Part shown: positions 45,079-53,067 of the stretch, one piece after another
How the letters are laid out: the number at the start of each line of letters is the position of its first letter
Position numbering within the stretch: the first letter of the stretch is position 1
NCBI RefSeq assembly: GCF_003996965.1
Contig: NZ_QWDM01000003.1
Coordinates: forward strand, 1 to 64,000
Reading direction: 5' to 3'
Source of the DNA: Flavobacterium cupreum
GTDB lineage: Bacteria > Bacteroidota > Bacteroidia > Flavobacteriales > Flavobacteriaceae
Length of the DNA stretch: 64,000 nucleotides
Notes under the pieces: generated by a model
What the model saw: only the letters and a program-made list of their open reading frames with translations
Told to the model about the DNA's origin: nothing
The model's database searches: none
Position numbers and translations under genes: made by a program

Positions 45079-46323
45079 TTACAGGATACTTTTCTCTTTG
45101 GATTTTGCCAATTGGTTTACTCTCCACATTAGCAGTACAGAACAGAAGGTAATAACGGCAATAACATATCCCAGGACATCATAATTTTCCAGGGGAGAAG
45201 TTTTAGTTTCCTGATGGACAATGAACCCTGCACATACCGCTGCGATACCACCTGCAATTTGCTGCAGTGAAGAAGTGATAGACATATAGGCACCACGATC
45301 TTTCATTTCCGGAATGGCTGTATTCAGCGTTGTCGCAGGAATCATTCGGCTCATGATTCCCATAAACAATACCATATTGATGGCCACGACTTCCCATAGT
45401 GGGATAGGATCAAGATTGGTATAAATTAAGATCATAATTACCGAAACCAGAGATCCAACAGCAAACAGCTTAAATTTATTGACTTTATCGCTTAGTTTTC
45501 CCACCAAAGGCATAATAATAAGCACCGAAAGTCCCGTAAAGAAAAATACCATTGGCAACTGAAGGTGGCTTATGTGAATATTGTTTACGAGAAAAGCACT
45601 CCCAAAAGGTTGTAACATAAAACCGCCTACTGAAAGAAATGCAATTGCGGCAAAACCAATCTGGTAGTTTTTATTCTGAAGTGTATGCCACAGGTGCAGA
45701 AAAGGACTTTTGTCTGACTGCAATTTGAGATGATTTGTTACAGGTTCCATCTGAGTAATAATGGCAACCAGAATCAATGCTCCCAACACGGCAATCATGA
45801 TAAAGGCAGAATGCCATCCCCAGTTATTGGCAAAATACAATCCGAGTGGTATTCCCAAAATCTGACTTACCGCATAAGCCATCTGTATCGATCCCATTAC
45901 ACGTCCTCTTTGCTGAATTACAAATAAGTCGGTCACGATGGCAAGCGAAACCGAACCGATAACACCGCCAAAAAGGCCTGTAAAAATCCGCGCGAAAAGC
46001 AGCATCCAGTAATTGGAAGCCAGTGCACAAAAAAGAGTACCGATAATAAATCCGGTGTAAAAGAAAATGAGCAGTTTTTTTCTGTCGAATTTATCAGCGA
46101 AGCCCGCTGCCAGTAATCCTGAAATTCCGGCACTGAAAGCGTAAGCAGAAACCGTAAATCCAAATTTGGACGTCGTCATGTCCAGCGTTTTCATTAATAT
46201 ATCGCCCAATGGGGAAATAATAATAAAATCAAGTATAACCGTAAATTGTAAAAGCGCCAGAATGGCAATAATTATGATTTGTTTTAAAGTAAAAGCAGTA
46301 TTTACTGCAGTAGTTTTTTCCAT
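45079..46323 (-). CDS. MFS efflux transporter (DHA1-like)
   Basis: The 414-residue protein has 12 hydrophobic segments. The motif-A loop of drug/proton antiporters is visible between helices 2 and 3 (AAGFADKFDRKKLL), and the helix-5 region contains QILGIPLGLYFANNWGW, close to motif C. Such carriers expel drugs or other small hydrophobic compounds. It is the last gene of a three-gene operon led by a TetR regulator, which fits inducible efflux. The substrate cannot be read. Confidence 0.9.
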   Translation of the reverse strand: MEKTTAVNTAFTLKQIIIIAILALLQFTVILDFIIISPLGDILMKTLDMTTSKFGFTVSAYAFSAGISGLLAAGFADKFDRKKLLIFFYTGFIIGTLFCALASNYWMLLFARIFTGLFGGVIGSVSLAIVTDLFVIQQRGRVMGSIQMAYAVSQILGIPLGLYFANNWGWHSAFIMIAVLGALILVAIITQMEPVTNHLKLQSDKSPFLHLWHTLQNKNYQIGFAAIAFLSVGGFMLQPFGSAFLVNNIHISHLQLPMVFFFTGLSVLIIMPLVGKLSDKVNKFKLFAVGSLVSVIMILIYTNLDPIPLWEVVAINMVLFMGIMSRMIPATTLNTAIPEMKDRGAYMSITSSLQQIAGGIAAVCAGFIVHQETKTSPLENYDVLGYVIAVITFCSVLLMWRVNQLAKSKEKSIL

Positions 46324-46341
46324 TTTGAATAGATTTGTTTT

Positions 46342-46569
46342 TTATATCAATTCCCGGCATTGATGCCCGAATTCACTGATAAGAGTAATAATTTGATTTG
46401 GCTGAAGCGATTCTGAAACTACCCGCAATACACAATCAATATCCTCATGATCTATGCTCCATTGTCGTATAGCATCGTGGTTGTTCAGCTCATGATACAT
46501 TGCGCAGCCTGTATCGATTTTTCCAATATTCGTCTTAAAAATATGTACTGTGTTTAAATCTATATCCAT
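46342..46569 (-). CDS. Small HMA-like fold protein without metal cysteines
   Basis: The 75-residue protein resembles heavy-metal-associated (HMA) domains in length and pattern: strand VHIFKTNI, helix, strand IRQWSIDHEDIDCVLRVVS, helix LQPNQIITLISEFGHQC. The CxxC metal motif at the first loop is absent (the loop reads GKIDTGC). It is therefore probably not a copper chaperone. It sits 6 bp after the TetR gene and 18 bp before the MFS gene. Proteins like this recur beside transporters in Flavobacteria, as I recall, without a known role. Confidence 0.65.
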   Translation of the reverse strand: MDIDLNTVHIFKTNIGKIDTGCAMYHELNNHDAIRQWSIDHEDIDCVLRVVSESLQPNQIITLISEFGHQCRELI

Positions 46570-46575
46570 AACTTT

Positions 46576-47172
46576 TCATGGTTTTAAAGCTTTTATGGTT
46601 GCCTGAAAAGCTTCTTTCATTATTGTATCGGTAAGAACAAACGGTTTCCCTCCCATACTCTTACCATCGGTATGAAAGTTTAATAAAGTGTATAATGGCC
46701 CGTAAGCAACGGCCCAAAAAGCTTCAAATGTCATTGGCGAAATTTCCTTATTATGCAGAGCGTTATCGATAAACTGTTTCATAATCATCCTGAAATCCGA
46801 AAATTTGGTGGTAGAATTTAATATTATTTCTCCGTGGGGAGAGTGTTTGATAATTTCAAAAAAAGCAACTTGCTTCGGATACTTCATGGTAAAATCAGCC
46901 CTGTTTATCCATTGTATCCATAATCCTTCTTCAAATGACATTTCGGGCGAGAAATTTTGAATTGTACTTGAAAAAAACTCAAGAGCGACGGTTGCTCCTA
47001 TTTTTTGAATTAAATCATCCTTGTCTTTATAATAAATATATAATGTACCAACAGAGATATTACAAGCTTTCGCAAGTTTGTTCATACTGAAACCCTGAAA
47101 TCCATCCTGTACGATTTGATCTATTGCATTGGCAATAACCAGTTTTTCTTTATCAATATCTCTTACTCTCAT
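46576..47172 (-). CDS. TetR/AcrR-family transcriptional regulator
   Basis: From the ATG at 47172 the product is 198 residues. The N-terminal helix-turn-helix is clear (IVQDGFQGFSMNKLAKACNISVGTLYIYYKDKDDLIQ). The C-terminal ligand domain is helical and not diagnostic. A TTG at 47187 would add five residues but lies inside the -7 box, so I reject it. The likely operator at 47204-47215 overlaps the promoter, so the protein should repress its own operon, including the MFS pump. Confidence 0.88.
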   Translation of the reverse strand: MRVRDIDKEKLVIANAIDQIVQDGFQGFSMNKLAKACNISVGTLYIYYKDKDDLIQKIGATVALEFFSSTIQNFSPEMSFEEGLWIQWINRADFTMKYPKQVAFFEIIKHSPHGEIILNSTTKFSDFRMIMKQFIDNALHNKEISPMTFEAFWAVAYGPLYTLLNFHTDGKSMGGKPFVLTDTIMKEAFQATIKALKP

Positions 47173-47516
47173 GACATTTTTTAGCAAAGATAAAATAATA
47201 AATGAATGAACATTCTTTTATTTATTGTTTTTTTTTGGATTCTGTAATATTTTTTTAAAAGTGATTTATGTTAAAACAATATTCGTATTTAAAATACGTT
47301 TTGGTATTTATTAACTTTTCAGATTCAGGTGAAAAAAAATAATCTAATGACAATTATTATATTTTTTGCAATAATCTGTAGTACTTGTATGATAATTTCG
47401 TTATTTTGCCCGCGAATTAAAATGAAGTAATTGTTTTTTAACCTTTAAACTGATAGCGTAGCCACTATAATATAAAAGAAAAGTCCCCCTTTTTTTAACA
47501 TTCAAATTTAACAACA
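47173..47516. other. Divergent control region
   Basis: It lies between the TetR operon and the plus-strand lipoprotein genes. It holds the TetR -7 box and palindrome, then AT-rich DNA. No gene is seen. Confidence 0.5.
47185..47215 (-). promoter_or_regulatory. TetR promoter box with overlapping palindrome
   Basis: TATCTTTG (minus strand, 47192-47185) fits the -7 consensus 12 bp before the TetR ATG. GAATG-AA-CATTC at 47204-47215 is an inverted repeat in the spacer region just upstream, where a bound TetR dimer would block transcription. Confidence 0.5.
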
Positions 47517-48748
47517 ATGAAACCTACACTTTTTAAAAGCCTGTCCTCAATAGGCTTATTACTCTTAACCATCATGCTGCAGACCAGCTGCAGCGATACT
47601 GATTCGGGCGATTATACCGCCAATTATCTGCCACAGATTGATGCAACAAAACTTTCGGCAGCAAACCACCCAATGACCTTATTTGAAGACGATGAAGATC
47701 CTGCCAGAATGTACGACAAAAAGGACCGCTGGTTTCGTGTAAATCAGCCGGTACAGGTCATCCAAAAAGGAAAAGATTCTGTACAGTTATCCCTTTACTC
47801 CCCGGTTGGCCTTAAGGATGTAAAAATTTATGCCAAATTACCCAACTACGAGAAACGTTTTGTACTGTATCACTTTACGCAGATTCCAGCTTTTCATCGA
47901 TCATTGCATCAAATTCCATTGGTTTCGGCAAAAAATGATTACGAACTGGAAGACGGAAAACAGTTACTATAGATAAAATAGAGGGTTTTTCAACTGGCGG
48001 AATCGAATTTTCAGTAGAATCTTCCGATCCCTTATTTGCGAAATTCAAGAAAATAAAATCTTCGCAACTGGTTCAGTTTCATGACGGTTACCATATTGAC
48101 GAATATGGTAAATACCTGCCTATGAATCCCGTATTGGCGAAAGAAGCCATTACGATGATTATCAATTATTCCTATGCTTTAAGCCATCCGATCTACTATC
48201 AGACACATAATAATTTCGATCTTTATAAAAAAGAACAGGCCGCAGCAGCGGGAACTGCTGTACCCGGAGCTACCGACTGGCATGGCAATACTGCGGATGC
48301 CAATGGCCAGTACGATTATTTTACCAAAGCCGAGATCGAAAAACGATACTGGGACTATGTGGACGGAAGAACGCTTTACATGGCCATGGTGGGCGGTGAT
48401 GCTGCCTGGGGAGGCGGACCACTGGCTTCTCAGTATGAATCTAATTATGTAAGCGGACACTGGAAAGGGGAAATGTCACTCTGGTCACATGAATATTCCC
48501 ACCATACGGGCTATAACCATGACAGTAATTTTGCCAATAGCGGCGAAGGCGGCGGACAACAGGAAATGCTGACGCAGTTCTATAAATATTTGATATACAT
48601 CAACGACCTTCCTTTTATTGATCCGGATATTTTAAAAACGTACAGCAAAACAAAATATCTAAACGGAACTTACACGAAACCGGTTTTTAAAATTGATCCG
48701 AAAAACGCATTTTTAGTAAAATATAAAGGAGAAGGAAAATGGAATTAA
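47517..48748 (+). pseudogene. Putative lipoprotein metallopeptidase, frameshifted
   Basis: The first 151 codons encode a lipoprotein (LLTIMLQTSC lipobox) and stop at 47972. A second frame reads on without a stop through 48748. Its residues before 48122 (TVTIDKIEGFSTGGIEFSVE) continue the protein smoothly. The frames join at GGAAAAC (47955-47961): one extra A in the A4 run would give GGA AAA ACA and restore a 410-residue protein. The C-terminal part has HEYSHHTGYNHDSNF, a HExxH-like metal motif. I do not recognise the family. It overlaps the next lipoprotein gene by 10 bp. The cause could be a real mutation or a homopolymer sequencing error. Confidence 0.8.
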
Positions 48749-49767
48749 AAAGACTTTACACGCTGCCTAAAGTAGTTTTGGTACTGCTTCTGATACTTAC
48801 AGGCTGCAACGATAACGATGATACAAATGCAGCTACAGACGATAAATATTACTATTATCCGACAGATGAAGCATCCATAACAGCTGCACAGATTGGAGAC
48901 GGTACAGCTACGCTTGACCCGAGGGGAATCACCATTGCCAATGATAAATTATATGTCTGCAATGCGAATGTCCTTGAAATTTTTGATGCTAAAACGTTGA
49001 AACACCTAAAATCTGTAACTGCCTTTTCTAAAGGAGCAACAAACATCGATTTTACCAATCTTTCTTCTGTTTGCGTAGATAATAAAAGAATCTATCTCGG
49101 AAGTGTCGATTCACGTCTTTTTGTATTGGATGAAACTACGACTTTAGGAATCAATACGGTGGGTAACGGACAATGGTGGAATACTTTTGTACACGTTTTT
49201 GGTGTTGTAGTCAAAGACGGGCTGGTTTTCGTGAAGGAAAAAAACACGACTATTAAAGTTTTTGAAACCTCCCAAATTACAGAAACCAGTAAATGGGACT
49301 TAGCGCCGATTGCAAAATTAAATACGTTAAACGGATATGATGAATTTTATTCCCTGCAGGTCGAAGGCGGAAATCTGGTTGTTGCGGGACGAAATGCCAA
49401 AGCCTATTTGTATTATGATATTGCTTCGATTCGTGCCAATGCTGCGGCTTCACTCACCACTCCGCTTGTTCCGGTAACCAAGCCGTTTTCAGATGCTAAG
49501 CCTCTTGCTGTTTCGATCAATAGCGACTGGGCCATCACTTCTGAAAATGTAGGTGCTGTCAATTTTTTACGATTCTATCCGAAAGAAGAATTTCTTAACA
49601 AAACCTACTCCGCCAGGATCAATGCGAACGACATTATGGGCGAAAATCCTTTTGGAACTATTTTGGGTATTGCACAGTTAGAAGACCGTATCTTCGTAGC
49701 GGATAATACCAATAAAAAAATACGCATACTCAGGCTAAAGAAAGCCGCGATTAGCGAACAAAACTAA
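48739..49767 (+). CDS. Lipoprotein with beta-propeller-like repeats
   Basis: The 342-residue protein has a lipobox (LLLILTGC). Repeating strand patterns follow (GITIANDKLYVCNANVLEIFD, then CVDNKRIYLGSVDSRLFVLD, VVVKDGLVFVKEKNTTIKVFE and GIAQLEDRIFVADNTNKKIRI), which look like propeller blades of the NHL/PQQ type. No catalytic residues are recognisable. It starts inside the end of the frameshifted lipoprotein gene, so the two belong to one transcript. Both are probably outer-membrane anchored and act together; their role is unknown. Confidence 0.8.
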   Translation: MELKRLYTLPKVVLVLLLILTGCNDNDDTNAATDDKYYYYPTDEASITAAQIGDGTATLDPRGITIANDKLYVCNANVLEIFDAKTLKHLKSVTAFSKGATNIDFTNLSSVCVDNKRIYLGSVDSRLFVLDETTTLGINTVGNGQWWNTFVHVFGVVVKDGLVFVKEKNTTIKVFETSQITETSKWDLAPIAKLNTLNGYDEFYSLQVEGGNLVVAGRNAKAYLYYDIASIRANAAASLTTPLVPVTKPFSDAKPLAVSINSDWAITSENVGAVNFLRFYPKEEFLNKTYSARINANDIMGENPFGTILGIAQLEDRIFVADNTNKKIRILRLKKAAISEQN

Positions 49768-49770
49768 AAT

Positions 49771-49809
49771 AAAAGCTGCTTCCTGAATAATATCGGAAGC
49801 AGCTTTTTT
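49771..49809 (+). terminator. Rho-independent terminator after the lipoprotein genes
   Basis: AAAAGCTGCTTCC (49771-49783) pairs perfectly with GGAAGCAGCTTTT (49795-49807) and is followed by T. It also carries an A-tract on the left, so it can serve the converging trehalase gene. Confidence 0.85.
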
Positions 49810-49866
49810 ACTTTAAAAGGCATTTTCAAAAACAAAATTGACGTTTTAAAATGACCTGAATATTTT

Positions 49867-51732
49867 TTAGAATAAACTATCCGGATCAGTCAGACTGGAT
49901 AATTTTTCCTTTAAGTCAGAACTTAGCAGTGTCAGTCCAAATTGGTAGGAAGCATTCATCCAGCCAAATCCCTCTTCTGTTATGTAGTTAAATTCGGTGC
50001 CGACATTTCCATATTCTGCAAAAATTTTATGGGAACTGATGGACAAATCAAATTTCTCCGGGATCGTTCCGTTGTAATCAACTGCATTTCGGGTAATAAG
50101 CCACAACCAGCGGTAGATCATTTCCTGCGCTTCGTCCTGAAAATTATAATTTAACAAGCCTTTCCACAGGAGTATCTGATGCGGCGCCCAGCCAAACGGA
50201 TAATCCCATTGTCTTGTTGGCGCATGTTCACTTACGGCTGCAATAGACGATGGAGTACTTCCGGCAATTCCTCCTTTCATTTTAAATTTTGGCAATGTTT
50301 TTTGAACCAAAATAGCGGCTTGTTCCTGTGTACAGATTTTTGCCCACAACGGATAAAAAGTTGTGGCGGCCTCAAAATAATGTTGTTCTTTTAATTCAAA
50401 ATTGTAATCAAGATAAAGGCCGTCGGCTTCGTTCCAGCACAATTCGTTGATTTTTTCCTTTCTTTCCGCTGCTTTTTTATGCCAGTAATCACTGGAATAA
50501 GACATGTTTTCATTGTATTGAAACTGGTCATTAAAAAACGTTTCAATCAGGAAGGCAATATCGGTTTCATATTTATAAAGCAGGCTGTTGATGGCGACTG
50601 TATTCAAATCCGCGCAAATACCTACCAGTCTGTTCGTCGTATCATGGCCGCTTTCGCGCATGCTCCTGTCATGTGTAAAATAATGATCCAGATCAGCATC
50701 GAGAATTTCCCGTTCGAGGTATTTATTCTCAAATTCCCGGGTTGACAGTCCGTATTTTGGTGCATATTTTTCCAGTATATCATCAAAATGCCCTTCTTCT
50801 ACCTCAAACGGAAGCCCGATTCCCTCTGCTTTGTAACGATTCAATCCAGTGGGCGTAAGTCTTTTCCCCTGCTCCATCCAAACGGTTTTGTATTCTTTTA
50901 TAGCGGTTTTTAAATGTCTTTCAATCCATGCTTTTTCGGGATTCGACTTCTGTATAATATCAACAATCAGTGAAGTATATAACGGTGGTTGTGTACGGGT
51001 CAGGTAATAACTTCGATTGGCATTCAGGATTTTTCCATAATGATCAATCTGGTATTTAAAGTTTTCTGCCATGCCAAGCGCCAGATCGGTTTTATCGTCA
51101 ATTAAAAGTCCCATTGTGATAAAATAACTGTCCCAGCCGTACATCTCATTAAATCGTCCCCCCGGAACTACAAAAGGAACTCCCGTGGTTTCATTGTTTT
51201 TGGTTTGAAGCGCCAATGCCAGAATTCCCGGTTTTTTATTCAGGGATAAAACATATTCCGGTGTAATAACTGCGGGCAACTGCACCACTTTTAAGGTCGG
51301 ATTTGCTGTTTCTAAATTTTTAAAATAGTCAAAAGCAAAAGAATCTCCGGCCGGAACATACAAATACGAAATGGCATTTTCTATTTTGTCGTCTTCCAGG
51401 ATTTTTTTAACGCCCGCAGCATCAATCGTTCTGGTAAGTCCTTTCCAGTATAAATCTTTTATTTTTCTTGAAATTCTTTTTACCGGATCTTCTGTTATAT
51501 CTTCTAAACTAATTTCGGCAAATTCCGTGTCATTTTTTTTGGAAAGCGCCAATTCCTGTAATAGGTTAGAAAGTTGGTACGTTCCTTCAACAGCCATCGG
51601 ATTTCCTTTGTCATCTTCGAGCAAAAAGCGTTTTGGCCCTTTGTCATCAATGGTGATCTTTTTGTCGCCATCAGTGTCTTCCTGAGCCAGTAACTGACTA
51701 AGCGTTTGATTGATATGTAATTTAAATTTCAT
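49867..51732 (-). CDS. Cytoplasmic trehalase (GH37) with calcium-binding-like N-terminus
   Basis: The 621-residue protein has both trehalase signatures: PGGRFNEMYGWDSY near 190-203 and QWDYPFGWAP in the C-terminal third. It hydrolyses trehalose to two glucose. No signal peptide is present. The N-terminus holds an EF-hand-like loop, D19-T-D21-G-D23-KKITI-D29-D30, followed by KGPKRF. The position and the residues after it resemble the calcium-binding segment of fungal neutral trehalases (DTDxxxxITIED-x-GP pattern, known of that family). The gene overlaps the MFS gene by 11 bp, so uptake and hydrolysis are coupled. Confidence 0.92.
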   Translation of the reverse strand: MKFKLHINQTLSQLLAQEDTDGDKKITIDDKGPKRFLLEDDKGNPMAVEGTYQLSNLLQELALSKKNDTEFAEISLEDITEDPVKRISRKIKDLYWKGLTRTIDAAGVKKILEDDKIENAISYLYVPAGDSFAFDYFKNLETANPTLKVVQLPAVITPEYVLSLNKKPGILALALQTKNNETTGVPFVVPGGRFNEMYGWDSYFITMGLLIDDKTDLALGMAENFKYQIDHYGKILNANRSYYLTRTQPPLYTSLIVDIIQKSNPEKAWIERHLKTAIKEYKTVWMEQGKRLTPTGLNRYKAEGIGLPFEVEEGHFDDILEKYAPKYGLSTREFENKYLEREILDADLDHYFTHDRSMRESGHDTTNRLVGICADLNTVAINSLLYKYETDIAFLIETFFNDQFQYNENMSYSSDYWHKKAAERKEKINELCWNEADGLYLDYNFELKEQHYFEAATTFYPLWAKICTQEQAAILVQKTLPKFKMKGGIAGSTPSSIAAVSEHAPTRQWDYPFGWAPHQILLWKGLLNYNFQDEAQEMIYRWLWLITRNAVDYNGTIPEKFDLSISSHKIFAEYGNVGTEFNYITEEGFGWMNASYQFGLTLLSSDLKEKLSSLTDPDSLF

Positions 51733-52942
51733 TTTTCGCGGTAATTTTTTTAAGAATAAAAAAGGAGATCAGCAATAAAAACATCGGAATTAAGGTGAAA
51801 TAAAATGCTTTTTCCGGGCCTTCATTTTTAAACAGCCAGCCTGTAATCCGTGAGCCTAATGTCCCTCCAAGAGCTGAAAAAATAACGATTAATCCTGTCA
51901 TCGAACTTTGAAGGTTTTTCGGCAGGGAGCTTAATACAATTGAATTCAGTAAGGGATAAATAGGCGCTATAAACAATCCGATCAGCGGAAATGCAAATCC
52001 AATCAGCGGAATGTCTGAAAGTGAATCAATATTTTTCACTTCAAGTCCAACCACATTGGGAAGTACAAAATATACGATTAACATGGCAGCGATTACACAC
52101 ACGCTCAGCACCCAGATCCAGTTGATTTTTTTGGTCACTATTCCGGCCACAAGCCGGCCAACCGCCAGTGAAATTGCAAGAATGCTTGCCATCATAATGC
52201 TGATATTTTCGGGTAAATGAAGCACTTTTGTATTAAAGGTGGGCAGCCAGGAAAGAATGCCCTGTTCGATCATGACAAATAAAAAAACGCTGATGACGAA
52301 AATGACCGTTAGCATTTTGGCGATCAATTTAAACATTTGCAGAAAATCATCCTTGAAATTGGCTCCTGCGGTTGCTGTACTTGTTTCAAATTTTGTAAAA
52401 AACAGAAACAGGAAGGACAATAGTGATAATCCCGCCAAAAACCAATATACATTTAACCACGAATCCGGATGGGTTTCATCATTAAAAGCCGGAAACAGAA
52501 AGTATGCCAGGGCAATTCCAATCATAAAAACGCCTTCAATACTGCTCATGAGCGCATTGTGTTCTTTCTGGTTTTCGGTGACGGTACCTATTAAAGAATA
52601 CACCGAAACTTTTATCAATGCAAAAGAGACGCCTACAGTTGCAAATAAGAGTTTGGCACTGTCAAACGAGTTTCCGAAATACATGGCAATGCAGGCCAAC
52701 GTGACGAGGGCAAGACCTGTAAGCATGGCTTTTTTGTAGCCAATCCGCGGCAGAAAAGAGGCGATAAAAAAAGAGACAATTGCAATAGGCATATCCTTAA
52801 AGGCTTCCAGAATACTGGCCTGTACTTCGTCTACGCCGTAATTTTTTTGTGATTTCAAAATGACAATGCCTACACTATTCAATAAAATGGCAAAGACAAA
52901 ATAATTGAGATAAAGCGCTATTTTAATTCCTAGGTTTTTCAT
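51722..52942 (-). CDS. MFS sugar transporter
   Basis: The 406-residue protein has 12 hydrophobic segments and the general MFS layout, with a charged central loop (KFETSTATAGANFKDDF). It resembles fucose/hexose permease-type MFS proteins more than drug pumps and lacks the drug antiporter motif. It lies between a TonB receptor and a cytoplasmic trehalase, so trehalose across the inner membrane is the likely substrate. Its end overlaps the trehalase start. Confidence 0.87.
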   Translation of the reverse strand: MKNLGIKIALYLNYFVFAILLNSVGIVILKSQKNYGVDEVQASILEAFKDMPIAIVSFFIASFLPRIGYKKAMLTGLALVTLACIAMYFGNSFDSAKLLFATVGVSFALIKVSVYSLIGTVTENQKEHNALMSSIEGVFMIGIALAYFLFPAFNDETHPDSWLNVYWFLAGLSLLSFLFLFFTKFETSTATAGANFKDDFLQMFKLIAKMLTVIFVISVFLFVMIEQGILSWLPTFNTKVLHLPENISIMMASILAISLAVGRLVAGIVTKKINWIWVLSVCVIAAMLIVYFVLPNVVGLEVKNIDSLSDIPLIGFAFPLIGLFIAPIYPLLNSIVLSSLPKNLQSSMTGLIVIFSALGGTLGSRITGWLFKNEGPEKAFYFTLIPMFLLLISFFILKKITAKNEI

Positions 52943-52957
52943 TAAGGGACGGGTTTG

Positions 52958-52985
52958 TTTTATAAAGAAAGATCCCTTTATAAAA
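52958..52985. promoter_or_regulatory. AT-rich palindrome before the MFS gene
   Basis: TTTTATAAAG (52958-52967) and CTTTATAAAA (52976-52985) form a perfect inverted repeat 15 bp upstream of the MFS start codon. It could be a leader hairpin or an operator; its role is unknown. Confidence 0.35.
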
Positions 52986-53008
52986 AGAAGGATTACGTAA
53001 AGTTACAA

Positions 53009-53042
53009 AAATACCAAATGCTGTTTTGGCAACAGCATTTGG
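53009..53042 (-). terminator. Terminator after the TonB receptor gene
   Basis: CCAAATGCTGTT (53014-53025) pairs perfectly with AACAGCATTTGG (53031-53042). On the minus strand it is followed by TATTTTTGT. It may reduce rather than stop expression of the downstream MFS and trehalase genes. Confidence 0.7.
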
Positions 53043-53067
53043 CAAACTATCAATTAACTAACTCAAA

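Noticed and set aside
47173..47187. TTG start for the TetR gene
   Set aside because: The TTG is part of the TATCTTTG promoter box; the ATG at 47172 is better.
52239..52739. 166-codon frame antisense to the MFS gene
   Set aside because: Shadow of the membrane-protein gene on the other strand; no family pattern.
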